Notes under the pieces: generated by a model
Seen by the model: only the letters and a program-made list of their open reading frames with translations
The model's database searches: none
What the model was told of the DNA's origin: nothing
Shown: positions 16,417-18,623 of the stretch, in pieces
Numbering within the stretch: position 1 is the first letter of the stretch
Layout of the letters: each line of letters begins with the position of its first letter
NCBI GenBank assembly: GCA_002403905.1
Contig: DHIR01000118.1
Location: 14,361-32,983, forward strand
Direction of reading: 5' to 3'
From: Mucilaginibacter sp. UBA4741
GTDB lineage: Bacteria > Bacteroidota > Bacteroidia > Sphingobacteriales > Sphingobacteriaceae
DNA length: 18,623 nucleotides
Position numbers and translations under genes: made by a program

Positions 16417-17901
16417 TTGTCAACAGCTAAAAAATTTGCCGGGCAAACTGCCATATATGGGTTAAGCACCATTGTACAACGGTTATTAAGCTCATTACTT
16501 ACACCATTATATACTCACGTATATCTCCCTAAAGTTTATAGTATTTTTAGTACCATGTTTGCCTATGCCTCTATTTTCCAGGCATTTTTGGCTTTTGGTA
16601 TGGAAACCACCTTTTTTAGGTATCTAAATAAGTTTGCCGATAAAAAGAAACAGGTTTATAACAACGGCTTTTGGGTAATATTTACAGTATCTATTGGTTT
16701 TTTATTACTTACTATTCCATTTACGCATACACTGGCCGGGTTAATAAAAATTGGAAAAGACATCCCACAAAATGAGTTTGAGCTATATATAAAATATTTT
16801 ATAGCCATACTGGTGCTTGATGCCTGGTGCGTTATCCCTTTCGCAAAAATAAGGGCCGATGGCAGACCTGTTAAATACGGTGTTATCAAGGTCATTAACA
16901 TTGTGGTAACCGTACTGCTAAACGTTATTTTTATTATAGTAATACCTTACTGGTTAAAACACAATCTTTACGGTTGGCGGTGGATATCACATTGGTATGT
17001 ACATGGCTGGGTAGCTTACGCGTTTTTATCAAATTTGGTGGCTAGTGCGGTTACGTTGTTACTATTGTTGCCCGAATTGTTTGAGCTTGAATTAAAGTTT
17101 GATAAGGTTATGTTTAGGCAGATGCTTATTTATAGCGGGCCAATATTAATAGCCAACTTATCATACCTGGTAAATGAAAATTTAGATAAAATATTACTCG
17201 GAAAATTATTGCCCGTAAATATAAGCGAGCATGAGGTTGGTGTTTATTCGGCGTGTGCCCGGTTATCCATATTCGCTAGTTTGTTCAACCAGGCGTTCCG
17301 CATGGGTGCCGAGCCATTCTTTTTTAGCCATGCCAAAAATAAAAACGCCGGTTATACCTATTCGCGCATTATGGATTATTTTGTGATTACCATGTGCGTT
17401 ATGTTTTTAGGTGTTGTGGCTAATATTGAAATATTAAAGTACTATGTAAATAACAGGGCCTTTTGGGTAGGGCTTGATGTAGTGCCGCCTTTGTTATTTG
17501 GCTATGTAGCGTTGGGCGTTTACATGAACCTATCAGTCTGGTATAAACTATCAGATCAAACCCGCTATGGGTTATATATTTCATGTATAGGGGCCATTGC
17601 CACAATTATATTAAATGTAATATTTATACCAAAATACAGCTATATGGCTTCGGCGTGGACATCCCTTATAGCTTATACCATCATGATGGTACTATCCTAC
17701 ATTTGGGGGCAAAAAAATTATCCTATTCCATACAATCTAAAAAAGAACCTGGCTTATATTATTTCGTCGGTTATACTCGTTTATTTATCATTCTATGTGT
17801 TTAACCGCAACATATTTATAGGTAATGCGTTGTTATTACTTTTTGGAACAACGGCTTTATTTTTTGAGTGGAAAAATTTAAAAGCTATATTTAACAGATA
17901 G
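16417..17901 (+). CDS. Oligosaccharide/polysaccharide flippase (Wzx/MOP type)
   Basis: The 494-residue membrane protein has about 12-14 hydrophobic helices spread along its length and the N-terminal signature AGQTAIYGLSTIVQRLLSSLLTPLYT (about 8-33) of Bacteroidota flippases in the MATE/MOP superfamily. These move lipid-linked sugar units across the inner membrane for capsule, O-antigen or exopolysaccharide. No glycosyltransferase or polymerase is nearby, so the carried sugar is unknown. The start is TTG at 16417: an in-frame stop lies at 16411-16413, the only other upstream codon is CTA, and the first ATG would be residue 47, inside the conserved transmembrane region. The TTG start may keep translation low. 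It is followed by a heptamer array and the TPR gene, probably in one operon. Confidence 0.9.
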   Translation: MSTAKKFAGQTAIYGLSTIVQRLLSSLLTPLYTHVYLPKVYSIFSTMFAYASIFQAFLAFGMETTFFRYLNKFADKKKQVYNNGFWVIFTVSIGFLLLTIPFTHTLAGLIKIGKDIPQNEFELYIKYFIAILVLDAWCVIPFAKIRADGRPVKYGVIKVINIVVTVLLNVIFIIVIPYWLKHNLYGWRWISHWYVHGWVAYAFLSNLVASAVTLLLLLPELFELELKFDKVMFRQMLIYSGPILIANLSYLVNENLDKILLGKLLPVNISEHEVGVYSACARLSIFASLFNQAFRMGAEPFFFSHAKNKNAGYTYSRIMDYFVITMCVMFLGVVANIEILKYYVNNRAFWVGLDVVPPLLFGYVALGVYMNLSVWYKLSDQTRYGLYISCIGAIATIILNVIFIPKYSYMASAWTSLIAYTIMMVLSYIWGQKNYPIPYNLKKNLAYIISSVILVYLSFYVFNRNIFIGNALLLLFGTTALFFEWKNLKAIFNR

Positions 17902-17906
17902 ATTCG

Positions 17907-17937
17907 AGAGCCAAGAAATAAGAATCAAGAGACAAGA
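17907..17937. repeat. Heptamer array AGANNCA, left arm
   Basis: AGAGCCA, AGAAATA, AGAATCA, AGAGACA and a final AGA: four degenerate 7-mers (31 bp) starting 5 bp after the flippase stop. It faces a same-length array of opposite orientation at 18004-18034; the two arms are complementary at 24 of 31 positions. Confidence 0.8.
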
Positions 17938-17942
17938 TTATA

Positions 17943-18623
17943 ATGAATATAATATCTGCAAATTATGAAAGAAATGCAAGGGCCGGTTTGAAAAAAAAAT
18001 CGTTCTTGATTCTTGGCTCTTGTTTCTTGATTCTCACTACCTATGCCCAAACTCCAAAACCAGCTAAAACCGGGGTTGATAGCGATGCGGTTGCGACCCT
18101 TTTCTATTCGGCCCTGCGCGAAAAAACGATTGAAAACAATACCCAGGCTGCTGATCTGTTTGGCAAGATATTAACTATCGATCCAACAAACGATGCTTCG
18201 TTATATGAACTGGCCAATATTAAAAAACGCGAAAATAAATACGGAGAGGCACAGCCACTACTTGAAAAAGCGGTAACTATTAAACCTGATAACCAATGGT
18301 ATTGGTCGGCATTGGCTGATGTTTATGAGAAAAGCAATGATGTAAATAATCTTCCAAAGCTTGAAAATGTATTTAGCCAATTAATAAGGATCAGCCCCGA
18401 GCGTGTTGATTATTATTATGATAAAGCCAACGCTTATTTTTTGCAGAATAAATTTGATGAGGCATTAAAAGTATATGATCAAATAGAGCAGATAAGTGGA
18501 TCTACAGACGATCTGATGATCAATCGCCAAAAAATTTATTTAAAACAGGGTAAGGTTGATAAGGCTGCCCCGGGCTTGGAGCAAATGATAGCAAAGAACC
18601 CAAACGAAGTAAGATATTACATC
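17943..18623 (+). CDS. Secreted TPR protein, N-terminal part (runs off window)
   Basis: An open frame continues to the last base of the window (227 codons seen). It has a Sec signal peptide: LKKKS, then the hydrophobic core FLILGSCFLIL (21-31), then TTYAQTPKP with probable cleavage after YA or YAQ. Residues about 45-227 are tetratricopeptide-like helix pairs, for example AADLFGKILTIDPTNDASLYELANI, GEAQPLLEKAVTIKPDNQWYWSALADVYEKS and DEALKVYDQIEQI. It is expected to be periplasmic, an adaptor in an envelope complex. Two starts are possible: ATG at 17943, used here, or TTG at 17988, which would give a compact MKKKS n-region and fits signal peptides better. Cys27 in LGSC could be read as a lipobox, but the hydrophobic run continues after it, so I favour a cleaved Sec signal. 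The core is encoded by a repeat array. Confidence 0.8.
   Translation, partial: MNIISANYERNARAGLKKKSFLILGSCFLILTTYAQTPKPAKTGVDSDAVATLFYSALREKTIENNTQAADLFGKILTIDPTNDASLYELANIKKRENKYGEAQPLLEKAVTIKPDNQWYWSALADVYEKSNDVNNLPKLENVFSQLIRISPERVDYYYDKANAYFLQNKFDEALKVYDQIEQISGSTDDLMINRQKIYLKQGKVDKAAPGLEQMIAKNPNEVRYYI
18004..18034. repeat. Heptamer array, right arm, inside the TPR signal peptide
   Basis: TCT, TGATTCT, TGGCTCT, TGTTTCT, TGATTCT on the plus strand, the reverse complement form of AGANNCA. It lies within the coding sequence. Because three 7-mers equal seven codons, the encoded peptide repeats with a period of seven residues (FLILGSC, FLIL). Confidence 0.8.

Overview
The window looks like a chromosomal segment of a Bacteroidota bacterium, most likely Sphingobacteriaceae (Mucilaginibacter/Pedobacter-like). 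The grounds are the protein family mix, several TAnnTTTG-type -7 promoter elements, the lack of clear Shine-Dalgarno sequences, a TonB-free but Sec-rich envelope gene set, and degenerate 7-bp tandem repeats between genes. Genus is an inference; no rRNA or marker search was possible.

Layout. (1) 1-2950: dxs (isoprenoid precursor synthesis, minus strand) divergent from scpA (chromosome condensation). (2) 2951-5378: a more AT-rich, accessory-looking stretch. It holds a DinB-like protein, a perfect 19-bp hairpin, a secreted TlpA-like thioredoxin protein, and a DUF433 antitoxin gene followed by what I read as the broken N-terminus of its DUF5615 (PIN-like) toxin. (3) 5379-12771: a secreted S9 family peptidase with a clear terminator, then glyA and a 1044-residue GAF/PAS hybrid histidine kinase only 15 bp behind it, probably one operon. 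(4) 12863-14704: comF-type phosphoribosyltransferase and rlmN, both minus strand. (5) 14832-18623: metal-dependent amidohydrolase, acylphosphatase, a 494-residue polysaccharide flippase starting with TTG, and the first 227 codons of a secreted TPR protein that runs off the window.

How the genes fit together. Most are housekeeping genes (dxs, scpA, glyA, rlmN, comF, acylphosphatase) interspersed with envelope genes (S9 peptidase, TlpA-like protein, flippase, TPR protein) and one large cytosolic sensor. No mobile element, CRISPR array, tRNA or rRNA was recognised.

Most interesting signals: the decayed DUF433/DUF5615 toxin-antitoxin pair, whose toxin reading stops resembling the family exactly at one arm of a GC-rich inverted repeat; and a recurring architecture of facing arrays of degenerate heptamers (1-129, 12779-12857, 17907-18034). 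In the last case one arm has become the signal-peptide core of the TPR protein. I found no convincing complete new defence or biosynthetic system. No stretch without a gene exceeds 300 bases.
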